20,102 bases of DNA from Thermoplasmata archaeon (GTDB lineage Archaea; Thermoplasmatota; Thermoplasmata; Lutacidiplasmatales; UBA184): the NCBI GenBank assembly GCA_030040625.1, contig JASHTI010000010.1:1-20102 (forward strand). The letters run 5' to 3'. Positions 7,322 through 14,752 of this stretch are shown here, in pieces (the first letter of the stretch is position 1; the number at the start of each line of letters is the position of its first letter). The translations under genes were made by a program, and so were the position numbers. The notes under the pieces are model-generated. The model saw nothing but the letters and a program-made list of their open reading frames with translations, did no database searches and was not told where the DNA came from.

Positions 7322-8097
7322 CGCGCCTGCCGCCGGTGCTCCGGCTCGTCGTCCGGAACTTCCGCTCCAGCCTGGACCCGATCACGCTGCTCGTGATGTT
7401 CGGCCAGCCGGCGTTCCTGATCGTGATCCTCGGCACGATGTTCAACCACCTGGTCCCGCCGAGCGCCGTCGGCGCCTCCGGCAACTACGTCAGCTACCTC
7501 GTCCCGGGGATGATCGCCTCCCAGATGATCACCGGCGCCGTCCTCGCCGGGCGGATCTTCTGGCTCGACCGGCGCTGGTCGATGGTCGAGCAGATCTTCT
7601 GCGGGCCGTTCCTGCGCGCGGAGTACCTCGCCGCCCTGCTCCTCACGACGCTGCTCTTCGCGCTCGTCGGGGTGGGGCTGATGGCGCTCGTTGCGCTGCC
7701 GCTCGCCGGCCTCCACGCGCTGACGCCGTTCGAGCTCGCGGTCGTCCTCGGAACGATCGCCCTCGGCGCGACGTGCTTCGGTGGGCTGCTCGTCGCGATC
7801 GGTTCGCGGATCCGCTCGGCGAACCTCTACTTCACGATCCAGTCGCTGCTGCAGTATTTCCTGATCTTCATCTCGTCCGTCTACTACCCGATCACCGGCG
7901 CGACCCCGGCGGTCCTGCGCGCGGTGATGTGGGGGAACCCGCTCACCTACGCGGCCGACACGGTGCGCGACGCCTTCAACCACCACTTCGGCCCGGGCGA
8001 CCTCACCGCCGGCGCGATCCTGGGGGCCCTCGCCGTCCTGACGTTCCTGGCGGCCGTCGCGGGCTTCCGCCGCCTCGACTTCGGTCCCACGCAGTAG
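7318..8097 (+). CDS. ABC-2 type transporter permease
   Basis: 259 aa with six hydrophobic segments in the ABC-2 layout: a first helix after a short cytoplasmic start (about 22-44), a pair near 60-78 and 100-125, then about 138-162, 177-200 and 235-252. The family's terminal signature is present: a YFLIFISSVYYPITG helix followed by the loop with WGNPLTYAADTVR, as in DrrB/NodJ permeases. It forms the membrane channel, probably as a homodimer, with the ATPase encoded immediately upstream. The overlapping ATGA junction indicates coupled translation. The ATPase and permease together look like a complete two-gene exporter. Confidence 0.9.
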   Translation: MTRLPPVLRLVVRNFRSSLDPITLLVMFGQPAFLIVILGTMFNHLVPPSAVGASGNYVSYLVPGMIASQMITGAVLAGRIFWLDRRWSMVEQIFCGPFLRAEYLAALLLTTLLFALVGVGLMALVALPLAGLHALTPFELAVVLGTIALGATCFGGLLVAIGSRIRSANLYFTIQSLLQYFLIFISSVYYPITGATPAVLRAVMWGNPLTYAADTVRDAFNHHFGPGDLTAGAILGALAVLTFLAAVAGFRRLDFGPTQ

Positions 8098-8115
8098 GCC
8101 CGGGGCGGACGCGAC

Positions 8116-8123
8116 GCTTTTGG
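8116..8123 (+). promoter_or_regulatory. Putative TATA box of the alpha/beta hydrolase gene
   Basis: GCTTTTGG lies about 27 bp before the GTG at 8146 in the gap after the permease gene. The spacing matches the other leaderless-type promoters in the window, although the box itself is weak. The four T residues could alternatively act in termination of the ABC operon. Confidence 0.45.
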
Positions 8124-8145
8124 CCCGGGGCCGTCATGGCCGGTC

Positions 8146-9018
8146 GTGGCGCGCCTGCGACGGGTGCACGTCCCCGGCCGGCGGGCGTTCGAGTACATCG
8201 CGCAGGGGAAGGGCCCGGCGACCCTCCTCGTCCACCCCGGTGGGCCCGGGCTGACCTACCACTACCTGCGCGGGCTGATGCGGCTCGCCTCGGCGAACCT
8301 CCGGGTCATCCTGTTCAATCCGCGGGGCGTCGGCCACAGCTGGGCCCCGCGCCGGACGGCCGAGCACACCATCGCGAACCTCGCGGAGGACGTGGAGGCC
8401 ATCCGCCGGGCGCTCAAGATCTCCGAGCTCCACCTCCTCGGCTTCTCGGCGGGCGGCTTCGCCGCGCTCGAGTACGCGCACCGCTACGAGCGCCACCTCA
8501 CCTCCCTGCTGCTCTGCGCCACCGCCGGCAGCGCCGAGGAGGTGCGCGCGGCGAACCGCCGGATGATCGCCGCCGCCTCCCCGAAGCAGCGGGCCCGGCT
8601 CCGCGAGCTGACCCGGGCGCGGGCGTTCGACACCCCGGAGTACCGGGCGCTGAGCGAGGCGATCGGGCAGCCGTTCCAGTCGCGGTTCCTGCGCAGCTGG
8701 CCCCAGGACTGGAAGGCGACCCACCTCGCGACGCCCGTCTACCGCGCGATGATGACCCGGACGGGCGACGAGTTCGCGGTCGACGGCACCCTCGCCCGGT
8801 GGGACGGGCGGCGCTACTACTCGCGCATCGAGGTGCCGACGGCGGTCGTCGTCGGACGGTACGACTTCTTCTTCGAAGCGGCCGTCGAGGCGAACGAGCG
8901 GATCGAGCCCGCCCACCTCCGGGTCCTGCCGAGGTCGAGCCACCTGGCGATCCTCGAACAGCCGCGCGAGTTCGTGGGGACGATCCGGGAGTTCCTCGGC
9001 GACGTCACGGGCGGCTAG
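8146..9018 (+). CDS. Alpha/beta hydrolase, proline iminopeptidase-like
   Basis: 290 aa. The alpha/beta hydrolase fold and catalytic triad are readable: the oxyanion-hole motif HPGGPG (30-35), the nucleophile elbow G-F-S-A-G with Ser101, Asp240 in VVVGRYDFF, and His266 in PRSSHLAIL. HPGGPG and FNPRGVGHS (57-65) are typical of the S33 family, which includes proline iminopeptidases and related esterases or epoxide hydrolases. A helical lid of about 100 residues (130-225), rich in Arg, Trp and Tyr, lies between the elbow and Asp240 and would determine substrate. It has no signal peptide, so it is probably cytoplasmic. The GTG at 8146 fits the promoter spacing. A role in peptide breakdown is plausible but not shown. 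Confidence 0.87.
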   Translation: MARLRRVHVPGRRAFEYIAQGKGPATLLVHPGGPGLTYHYLRGLMRLASANLRVILFNPRGVGHSWAPRRTAEHTIANLAEDVEAIRRALKISELHLLGFSAGGFAALEYAHRYERHLTSLLLCATAGSAEEVRAANRRMIAAASPKQRARLRELTRARAFDTPEYRALSEAIGQPFQSRFLRSWPQDWKATHLATPVYRAMMTRTGDEFAVDGTLARWDGRRYYSRIEVPTAVVVGRYDFFFEAAVEANERIEPAHLRVLPRSSHLAILEQPREFVGTIREFLGDVTGG

Positions 9019-9075
9019 CCTTCGGCCGATAGCCCCATAGCCGCGCGGCGCCCTCCGCGATCGGAGCGGATCGAA

Positions 9076-9768
9076 GTGGCCGACGAGCGAGGCGCGACGG
9101 AGGCGAAGAGCCCCGCGTCGATCCGTCTGCGGATGGACCCGGCGGCCCGCGCGGCGCTCGCCGCGGCGCTCGCCGGGCGTCCGAGCGGCTTCGGGGTCCG
9201 GCTCTGGGTGGAGCGCGGCATGCGGCCGCACGCGCAGATGATGCTCGACCACCCGAGCGTGCGCGACATCCCCGTGGCGATCGACGGCGTGCCGATGCTC
9301 GTCGACGAGGCGAGCGTCTCCTTCCTCCGCGACGCGGAGGTGCGGTACCGCTCGGACGTCCAGCCCGCCGGCTTCGAGGTCGTCGGCCCGTTCCTCCCGT
9401 CGCGCCTGGCGTCGCCGCCCGCCGAAGCGCCCCGCGAGGCCCCGGACGTCCCGAGCGGGCCCCACGCACCGGCGGAGGAGCGACTGCGGGCGGCCCTCAA
9501 GAACGTCTACGACCCCGAGATCCCGATGAACATCGTCGACCTCGGCCTGCTCTACGGCTTCGCGTGGGCCGACGACGGCGCGCTCACGATCCGGATGACG
9601 ATGACGAGCCCGGGCTGCCCGGCGGTCGACGAGCTGGTGCGCGAGGTCGAGACGACGGCCCGGAACGCGGCCGGTGCCCCGCAGGTGAAGGTCGAGATCG
9701 TCTGGGAGCCGCCGTGGAGCCCGGAGCGGATGACCGAGTTCGCCCGGCGCCAGTTCGGCTACGCCTAG
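9076..9768 (+). CDS. Fusion of cysteine-less IscA/HesB-like domain with MIP18/SufT-like (DUF59) domain
   Basis: 230 aa, GTG start. Residues about 16-104 resemble A-type Fe-S carriers (IscA/HesB) in pattern: a helix with PAARAAL, the strand FGVRLWVERG, then a strand equivalent to VAIDGVPMLVDEAS (67-80), SFLRDAEVRYRSD and PAGFEVVGP (97-105). The three cysteines that normally bind iron or a cluster are absent. After a Pro/Ala-rich linker (107-132), residues about 134-215 form a MIP18/SufT/PaaD-type domain with VYDPEIP (144-150), NIVDLGLLYG, and TSPGCPAVDEL, whose Cys181 is the only cysteine in the protein, ending in the typical WEPPWSPERMTE. MIP18/SufT proteins act in maturation of Fe-S proteins. 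The first domain may be structural or bind a partner. Confidence 0.8.
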   Translation: MADERGATEAKSPASIRLRMDPAARAALAAALAGRPSGFGVRLWVERGMRPHAQMMLDHPSVRDIPVAIDGVPMLVDEASVSFLRDAEVRYRSDVQPAGFEVVGPFLPSRLASPPAEAPREAPDVPSGPHAPAEERLRAALKNVYDPEIPMNIVDLGLLYGFAWADDGALTIRMTMTSPGCPAVDELVREVETTARNAAGAPQVKVEIVWEPPWSPERMTEFARRQFGYA

Positions 9769-9780
9769 CCGCGCGGACCC

Positions 9781-11319
9781 CTACGGTCCGGGCCCGCGGG
9801 GCAGCTGCGCCCCGCACGCCTGGCAGCGCCCGCGAAGCGGCACGTTGACGGCGCCGCACTTCGGACAGACCTTCGCGCCGTGGACCGTCGTCGCGGGGGC
9901 CGTCGGCGGCACCCACCGGGACAGCGCGGAACGACGGGCGTCCTCCTCGTCGCGCCGTCGCCCGACCCCGACGAAGACGGCGGCGACCGCCCCGAGGGCG
10001 GTGGCGATCAGCAGCACGACGGCCGCGCTCAGCCACTGGAAGGGCGCCGCCGCGTGGACCTGGACGACCGTCGCGGCGACCGCGCTGACGCCGAGCGCGT
10101 CGCGGACGGTGCAGACGGCCCGGTACGTCCCGGGGCTCGCGTAGCTCGCGTTCACGTCGCTCGTCGCGTGCGCGCCGACCACGGCCCGGCCGTCGCCGAG
10201 CGTCCAGTTCGCGCGCAGCGGGGCGGTCCCGCCCGCGCCGGTGCACCGTAGCTCGACGCTCGCGCCGGCCACCACCTCCACCGAGGCGGCCCCGAGCACC
10301 GCCCGGGGGTCCGCATGGACGACGATCGGCGGGGAGGCGACGACCGCCCGGTCGCCCGCGTGGTCGACGACCTGGCAGCGGACCGTGTAGCCGGCCGGCG
10401 AGGCCCGCAGGTAGGCGTAGCTGCTCGTCGCCGGGCCCGGGGCGAACACGCTGGAGCCGTTCGTGAAGTTCCAGTCGAAGGTGTACGGGGCGGTCCCGCC
10501 CGTCGCGGTGCACGTAAAGCCGTCCAGGAGCCCGGCATCGAGGAGCGTCCGTGTCGGGGTCAGTACGACCCCCAGCGCGGCGGCGGTCCCGGCGCTCACG
10601 GTGTTCGACCGGCTGATCGACGCCCCCGCGGGCGCGCAGCCGCTGCAGAGGTCGTAGGTGTCGACGTAGAACGCGTAGCTGTGGCCGGCCTGCAGGCCCC
10701 CGACGGTCGCGGAGAGATCGCCGGCGCCGTCGAGGCTCGTGTAATTGGCGGCCGTGCCGTCGTCGACCTCCACGACCTCGTAGTGCCCGAAGGCGAGGCC
10801 CCCGCCGTAGCTCGCGTTGTTCGTCCAGGCGAGCGCGATGGAGTCGGACGTGTTCGAGGGGGAGGTCAGGTAGGCGCTTCCCGGCTGGGTCTCGGCGAGG
10901 ACCGTGCTGGACTGCGAGGTCGCCCCCCCGAGGCACAGGACCGCCGAATCGTAGTAGACGGAGACCATCCACCAGTAGGCGGTCGCCGGAGCCAGGTCGT
11001 CGACGACGAGCGCGGTCGTCGCTTCGCTCGTGACGCTCGGGGCGGCGACGTGCCAAGGGCCGCTCGTGCCCGCGGTCGAGTAGAACACGGTGTAGTTCGT
11101 GAAGCAGTCCACGGTCGCCTCCGCCCAGCTGAGGCTGATCGCGGCCGGGGCGACCCCCGGGTCCGTGAGCGAGAAGCCCGCGGCGCCCGGCGCGACGACC
11201 GCCGGGACCTCCAGGGCGCCGGGAGAACGAGTCGGGCCGCCGGCCCCCGGGACGATGGGAGCGAGCGCGACGGCGGCGAGCGCGAGGGTCAGGACCCAGC
11301 CGACCGCGAGGAGCCGCAT
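9781..11319 (-). CDS. Surface protein: signal peptide, two FN3, two PKD-like domains, TM helix, zinc ribbon
   Basis: 512 aa. A signal peptide (about 1-25) leads into two fibronectin-III-like repeats (about 45-142 and 147-243), each with the W-x-x strand and an A/HSYAF or ATAYWWMVSVY strand before the end. Two PKD/Ig-like repeats follow (about 249-334 and 337-421) with GGTAP and W-x-L/F-G/T-x-G-type turns and C-terminal strands YTVRCQVVD and YRAVCTVRD. Cysteines pair naturally within repeats (C270/C315, C359/C403, probably C72/C129, and C225/C228). A membrane helix (428-453) is followed by RRR and a cytoplasmic tail with a zinc ribbon, C485-x2-C488 and C499-x2-C502. Many N-x-S/T sites suggest glycosylation. 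Its likely role is adhesion or cell-surface binding. It is convergent with the fusion gene, 12 bp apart. Confidence 0.85.
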   Translation of the reverse strand: MRLLAVGWVLTLALAAVALAPIVPGAGGPTRSPGALEVPAVVAPGAAGFSLTDPGVAPAAISLSWAEATVDCFTNYTVFYSTAGTSGPWHVAAPSVTSEATTALVVDDLAPATAYWWMVSVYYDSAVLCLGGATSQSSTVLAETQPGSAYLTSPSNTSDSIALAWTNNASYGGGLAFGHYEVVEVDDGTAANYTSLDGAGDLSATVGGLQAGHSYAFYVDTYDLCSGCAPAGASISRSNTVSAGTAAALGVVLTPTRTLLDAGLLDGFTCTATGGTAPYTFDWNFTNGSSVFAPGPATSSYAYLRASPAGYTVRCQVVDHAGDRAVVASPPIVVHADPRAVLGAASVEVVAGASVELRCTGAGGTAPLRANWTLGDGRAVVGAHATSDVNASYASPGTYRAVCTVRDALGVSAVAATVVQVHAAAPFQWLSAAVVLLIATALGAVAAVFVGVGRRRDEEDARRSALSRWVPPTAPATTVHGAKVCPKCGAVNVPLRGRCQACGAQLPRGPGP

Positions 11320-11347
11320 GGTGGAGGCTCGCTGGCGGGGCGTCGGG

Positions 11348-11355
11348 TGATAAAC
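11348..11355 (-). promoter_or_regulatory. Putative TATA box of the surface-protein gene
   Basis: Minus-strand GTTTATCA lies about 33 bp before the ATG at 11319, predicting a leader of only about 7 nt. It is the only A/T-rich element in the 114-bp gap behind the antiporter gene. Confidence 0.55.
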
Positions 11356-11433
11356 CTGCGTCCGCAGCGGGGCGACCCCGGCAGGACCCCGTGCGACGCC
11401 GACCCACGGCGGGGAAGCCCCGCGGGCGCGCGA

Positions 11434-12645
11434 TCACGCCGGCGCGGGGGCGAGCGACGCCCCGGCGCCCTGCGTGGCTCGACGGTAGGCGAGGCTCCCG
11501 ACGATCGTCGTGACGAGCGACATCAGTAGGATCGCGCCGAACTCGGTCTGTCCGAACAGCCCGCTCGACAGCCCGATCGCCCCGACGACGAGCCCGATCT
11601 CGCCCCGCGGGATCATCCCGGTGGCGACCGCCCGTGCCTCCGTCCCGCTACCGAGCTTGGCCCGGGCGAAGCCGTAGACTCCGGCGAACTTGCCGAGCGC
11701 CGCCAGGCCGGCGAGGCCCAGCCCGGCGGCGACGAGCGCCGGGATCACCAGCTCGTGCGCGTCGAACTGGGCGCCGACGACGACGAAGAACAGGGCCCCG
11801 AAGAAGACGAGCAGCACCTCGGTGAGCTCCCGGGTCCGCGCGGCGACCAGGCTCTCGGCGACGGCGAGGCCGGCGATGAACGCTCCGATCACCGCCGAGA
11901 AGCCGAGCGCGATGACGACCGCGACGAGGAGGAAGAGGAACAGGAACGGCATCCCGCGCGTCTCCCGCAACGCCGGCAGGCGGAGCAGGCGCGGGATCAC
12001 GACGACGGCGGCGACGAGCAGGATCACCCAGGCGACGGCCGACTCCACGATCGTCCCCGTGATCGCCAGGACGTCGACGTGGCCCCCGACGATCGCGAGG
12101 ACCACGGTGAGCAGGATCAGCGCGACGACGTCGTCCAGCGCGGCGGCGTTCAACAGGAGGTGCCCCGCCCGATCGTCCGGCCGCCCTTCGCTCGAGCGGA
12201 GGGAGGCGACGACGGCGGCGCTCGTGGGGGCCGCGGCGACCCCCAGCAGGAGCGCCGTGTTCACCGGGACGAACAGCGCCGCGACCGCCGCGGTGAGCGC
12301 GAACGGCACGAGATCGCCGGCGATCGCCGCCCCGACGGCCGCCAGGCCGGCGTCGCGCAGGCCGCCGACCCCGGTGCCGAGGCCGGCCGCGAAGAGGAGC
12401 AGGACGACCGAGAGGTCGGCGAACAGCAGCAGGTAGCTCGAGACGCTGAACAGGGTGATGCCCAGCGCCCGGTTCAGCACCCCGCCGACCGCGAAGCTGC
12501 TGAGCAGGATCCCCAGCAGCAGCCAGGCGGCGATCGGAGGGAGCTTGAGACGGGTCGCGAGCGGGGTGATCAGCTCGGCCAGCGCGAGGAAGATGAACAC
12601 CTCCAGCAGCGCATCGTACTCCGCGGTGCCGAGCGCTGCGACCAT
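11434..12645 (-). CDS. CPA2-family cation/proton antiporter (NapA/KefB-like membrane domain)
   Basis: 403 aa, almost entirely membrane helices (12-13), the size of the transport domain alone with no RCK/TrkA-N regulatory domain. Family features: LKLPPIAAWLLLGILL in the first helices (34-49), the discontinuous-helix motif APTSAAVVASLRS (139-151), the ion-binding Asp pair D171-D172 in NAAALDDVVAL, GAFIAGLAVAES (254-265), a conserved Lys319 in ALGKFAGVYG, and GMIPRGEIGLVV (343-354). A double Asp is associated with electrogenic exchange, so Na+/H+ or a similar ion is likely; specificity is not provable. A longer frame would start with TTG at 12729, but the ATG at 12645 has a GGAGG at 12653-12657, 7 nt away, and begins where hydrophobic sequence starts. 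Confidence 0.88.
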   Translation of the reverse strand: MVAALGTAEYDALLEVFIFLALAELITPLATRLKLPPIAAWLLLGILLSSFAVGGVLNRALGITLFSVSSYLLLFADLSVVLLLFAAGLGTGVGGLRDAGLAAVGAAIAGDLVPFALTAAVAALFVPVNTALLLGVAAAPTSAAVVASLRSSEGRPDDRAGHLLLNAAALDDVVALILLTVVLAIVGGHVDVLAITGTIVESAVAWVILLVAAVVVIPRLLRLPALRETRGMPFLFLFLLVAVVIALGFSAVIGAFIAGLAVAESLVAARTRELTEVLLVFFGALFFVVVGAQFDAHELVIPALVAAGLGLAGLAALGKFAGVYGFARAKLGSGTEARAVATGMIPRGEIGLVVGAIGLSSGLFGQTEFGAILLMSLVTTIVGSLAYRRATQGAGASLAPAPA

Positions 12646-12652
12646 CGGACGG

Positions 12653-12657
12653 CCTCC
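12653..12657 (-). promoter_or_regulatory. Shine-Dalgarno site deciding the antiporter start
   Basis: Minus-strand GGAGG, 7 nt before the ATG at 12645. It supports this start over the TTG 84 nt further upstream, whose added residues are basic and not family-like. Confidence 0.6.
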
Positions 12658-12731
12658 GCGCCCGGCAGGCCCGGCGAGGGAAAAGGGCACGGCCCGGACG
12701 GCGCGGAGGCGCGCGACGCGCTTCCCCAAAT

Positions 12732-12741
12732 GTCAAATAGC
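12732..12741 (+). promoter_or_regulatory. A/T island between antiporter and rpoK, probable rpoK TATA box
   Basis: GTCAAATAGC lies about 41 bp before the rpoK ATG at 12778. A start about 26 bp downstream falls near 12763, where an in-frame TTG occurs, so rpoK could be leaderless from TTG or have a leader of about 15 nt. On the other strand the island reads GCTATTTGAC and might also serve the divergent antiporter gene with a leader of about 65 nt. Confidence 0.45.
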
Positions 12742-12777
12742 GTGCCTTTGGTGGGCGGGCCCTTGACGGCCGCTGCG

Positions 12778-13020
12778 ATGCTCGCGGCGACCGGGAAGAG
12801 CGACGTGAGCGACCGCTCGGCCCCGCGGCTCCGGTCCCGCGGCGAATTCACCCGGTTCGAGCGGGCCCGGATCCTCGGAGCCCGCGCCCTGCAGGTGTCG
12901 CTCGGGGCGCCGATCCTGATCGAGGTCCCCGCGACCCTCGTCGACCCGGTGGAGATCGCCGAGCGGGAGTTCGCCGCCGGACGGATCCCGATCACGGTCC
13001 GGCGCCGGCCGGGCGATTAG
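12778..13020 (+). CDS. rpoK: DNA-directed RNA polymerase subunit K (Rpb6/omega homologue)
   Basis: 80 aa from the ATG at 12778, within the normal range for archaeal subunit K. After about 20 variable residues the core is unmistakable: FTRFERARILGARALQ (24-39), the short strand LGAPILIEV (42-50), DPVEIAEREF (56-65) and IPITVRR (70-76). The subunit binds RpoA' and RpoA'' and helps assemble and stabilise the polymerase clamp region. In-frame ATG, GTG and TTG codons upstream (12730, 12742, 12763) could lengthen the N-terminus by 5-16 residues; the family has no conservation there. It is divergent from the antiporter and convergent with the MTAP gene, which ends 9 bp away. Confidence 0.93.
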   Translation: MLAATGKSDVSDRSAPRLRSRGEFTRFERARILGARALQVSLGAPILIEVPATLVDPVEIAEREFAAGRIPITVRRRPGD

Positions 13021-13029
13021 CGGGCGCCG

Positions 13030-13815
13030 CTAGATCGCGGCGTCGTCCAGCGCTCGGGCGCAGGCGCACGTCGGCTCGACCGCGAGCCGGGGAAGCAGGG
13101 CCTGGAGCACCCGACCCATCCGTTCGGCGTTTCGTCCCATCGTCGCGACGATCTCCCGGGCGTCGACCGGCTTGTCGGCCCAGACGTCGTAGTCGGTGAC
13201 CATCGCCAGGCAGGCGTAGCAGAGGCCCCGCTCGCGGGCGAGCGTCACCTCCGGGACGAGCGTCATCCCGATCACGTCGGCGAAGCTCCGGAAGAACTTC
13301 GACTCGGCCCGCGTGCTGAACCGGGGCCCCTCCACGCAGACGTAGGTCCGGTCCGGGACGAAGGGGCTGCCCGTCGACCGCCCGGCCTCGAGCGCCGCGC
13401 CCGCCAGCTGCGGGCAGAACGGGTCCGCGAGCGAGACATGGTAGACCCGGCCCCCGTCGAAGAACGTCGTCGGTCGCTGCTTGGTGAGGTCGACGAACTG
13501 CGCCGGCAGGACGAACGTCCCCGGCGCCAGCTCCTCGCGCAGCGAGCCGACCGAGCTGACGGTGACGATCGCCTCGGCCCCGAGCGACCGCAGGGCGTCG
13601 ATGTTCGCGCGGTAGTTCACCCGGTGCGGCGGGATCGTATGGCCGGGACCGTGACGCGCGAGGAACAGCACGCGAAGCCCGCCGACCGTCCCCTCCTCGA
13701 TCGCCCCGCTCGGCGCCCCCCACGGTGTCGCCACGCGGTGGCGGGTCGGCGCGTCGCCGAGGATCCCGGCGAACCCCGACCCTCCGATGATGCCGATCGT
13801 CGTCCGGGGCGCCAC
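13030..13815 (-). CDS. mtnP: S-methyl-5'-thioadenosine phosphorylase
   Basis: 261 aa, GTG start 3 nt after the stop of the translin-family gene. Phosphate and ribose site motifs are present: GGSGF (11-15), RHG (54-56), NYRANI (67-72), VSSVGS (86-91) and EGPRFSTRAES (162-172). The purine-site TDYD (207-210) carries the Asp pair used for 6-aminopurines, which favours methylthioadenosine over methylthioinosine. The C-terminus has a C-x-C (C250, C252), a feature known from hyperthermophilic archaeal MTA phosphorylases, where it helps refolding and stability. The enzyme splits methylthioadenosine, a polyamine and SAM by-product, into adenine and 5-methylthioribose-1-phosphate. It is the last gene of the nfo run. 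Confidence 0.93.
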   Translation of the reverse strand: MAPRTTIGIIGGSGFAGILGDAPTRHRVATPWGAPSGAIEEGTVGGLRVLFLARHGPGHTIPPHRVNYRANIDALRSLGAEAIVTVSSVGSLREELAPGTFVLPAQFVDLTKQRPTTFFDGGRVYHVSLADPFCPQLAGAALEAGRSTGSPFVPDRTYVCVEGPRFSTRAESKFFRSFADVIGMTLVPEVTLARERGLCYACLAMVTDYDVWADKPVDAREIVATMGRNAERMGRVLQALLPRLAVEPTCACARALDDAAI

Positions 13816-13818
13816 GGC

Positions 13819-14472
13819 TCAAGGCCCTCCGGCCGCGCCGGGGCGCACCCGTGCGAGGAACCGGGCCATGACGACCTCCCCGCGGGTCCGTTCGACCAGC
13901 GCGCGGGCCGTGTCCTGCTTCGGCTTCAGCTGGACGATCGCCCGGCTCGTGTCGAAGCGGAGGAGCGACTGCGTCAGCTCCTCCATGAGATGGAGGTGCC
14001 GCTCGGCCCCCTCGAGGTCGTCGGCCCCGAGCCGCTCGAGCACGAGCCGTCGCACCTCGCCCACGACGTCGCCGAGGCCGAGCAGGTAGGGTTCCGGTTC
14101 CACATCGAGGTCGGCCGGTCCGGGAAGGCGGCCCCCCGCGATCACGGCGCCGAGCAGGCTCGCCTCGACCGCCTCCTGCAGCGCGTCGTGCGCGAGCGGC
14201 TCGTCGGCGCGCCCGTCGCGGCGGAGGCGATCGGAGAGCTCGGCGAGCGAGGAGCGGACCGCGGCGAGCTCGGACGGCTCGGCGGTGCCGACGTGCAGGC
14301 GCGTCATCGTCGCCTGGGCCAGGCGGCGCAGCCGGCGGGCTTGCTGGTACAGCTCCTCCCGTCGCAGCTCGCGGTGACGGAGGTGCGCCTCGATCGCGCC
14401 GAGGACCGCCTCGGTGAGCGGCGGGCCGTCGGCCCCGCCGGCGCTAGCGGAAGAGGGTGAACCGGGTGCCAT
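13819..14472 (-). CDS. Translin-family protein (archaeal, COG2178-like)
   Basis: 217 aa, predicted nearly all alpha-helical as in translin/TRAX. Recognisable blocks are REELYQQARRLRRLAQATM (38-56), HDALQEAVEASLLGAVI (95-111), the block PEPYLLGLGDVVGEVRRLVL (126-145), LMEELTQSLLRFD (162-174), and KQDTARALVERTRGEVVMA (185-203), which match the archaeal translin family in order and spacing. Eukaryotic translin/TRAX forms octameric rings that bind and cut RNA; archaeal members bind single-stranded nucleic acids or process RNA, with roles not settled. The residues of the TRAX active site cannot be assigned here with certainty. ATG at 14472; the start overlaps the end of the DUF357 gene by 29 nt, and the MTAP gene begins 3 nt after the stop. 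Confidence 0.87.
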   Translation of the reverse strand: MAPGSPSSASAGGADGPPLTEAVLGAIEAHLRHRELRREELYQQARRLRRLAQATMTRLHVGTAEPSELAAVRSSLAELSDRLRRDGRADEPLAHDALQEAVEASLLGAVIAGGRLPGPADLDVEPEPYLLGLGDVVGEVRRLVLERLGADDLEGAERHLHLMEELTQSLLRFDTSRAIVQLKPKQDTARALVERTRGEVVMARFLARVRPGAAGGP

Positions 14473-14752
14473 CGCCCTTCCCGTCGAGGAGGCCGAGCCG
14501 GACCCCCGCGTCCAGCCAGCCGTGCGCGTAGCTCACCGCGGCCAGTGCGCGCTCCGCGTCGCCGGCCGCGCGGAAATGCTCGGCGTCCGCGAGGTAGGCG
14601 CGCGCCATCGTCAGAACGTCCTCCGACCCGCCGCGCAGGAACGACCGTTCCGGGACGCCGGGGGTCACCAGCGCGAGCGCCTCCCGGGTGAGGTGCAGGT
14701 AGCGCTCGAGGAGCCCGACGTCGGGCGGCGGCGACCCGGCGCGGCCGCTCAT
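14444..14752 (-). CDS. DUF357 family protein
   Basis: 102 aa. A Pro-rich N-terminus is followed by two helical blocks: ERYLHLTREALALV (16-29) and VLTMARAYLADAEHFRAAGD (46-65), then the family's most conserved segment, AVSYAHGWLDAGVRLGLL (72-89). DUF357 is a small archaeal family of helical proteins of unknown biochemistry. The longer frame upstream is transaldolase read in another phase; the true ATG at 14752 overlaps the transaldolase stop as ATGA. Its end overlaps the translin-family start, so the two helical proteins are probably made together and may work together, although that is inferred only from position. Confidence 0.88.
   Translation of the reverse strand: MSGRAGSPPPDVGLLERYLHLTREALALVTPGVPERSFLRGGSEDVLTMARAYLADAEHFRAAGDAERALAAVSYAHGWLDAGVRLGLLDGKGDGTRFTLFR

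Noticed and set aside
8117..8122. TTTT run as a terminator of the ABC operon
   Set aside because: Only four T residues and exactly at -27 of the next start codon, so a weak TATA box is the better reading, although both remain possible.
12646..12729. TTG start at 12729 extending the antiporter by 28 residues
   Set aside because: The extension is basic and not family-like, while the ATG at 12645 has a GGAGG at 7 nt and begins just before the first helix.
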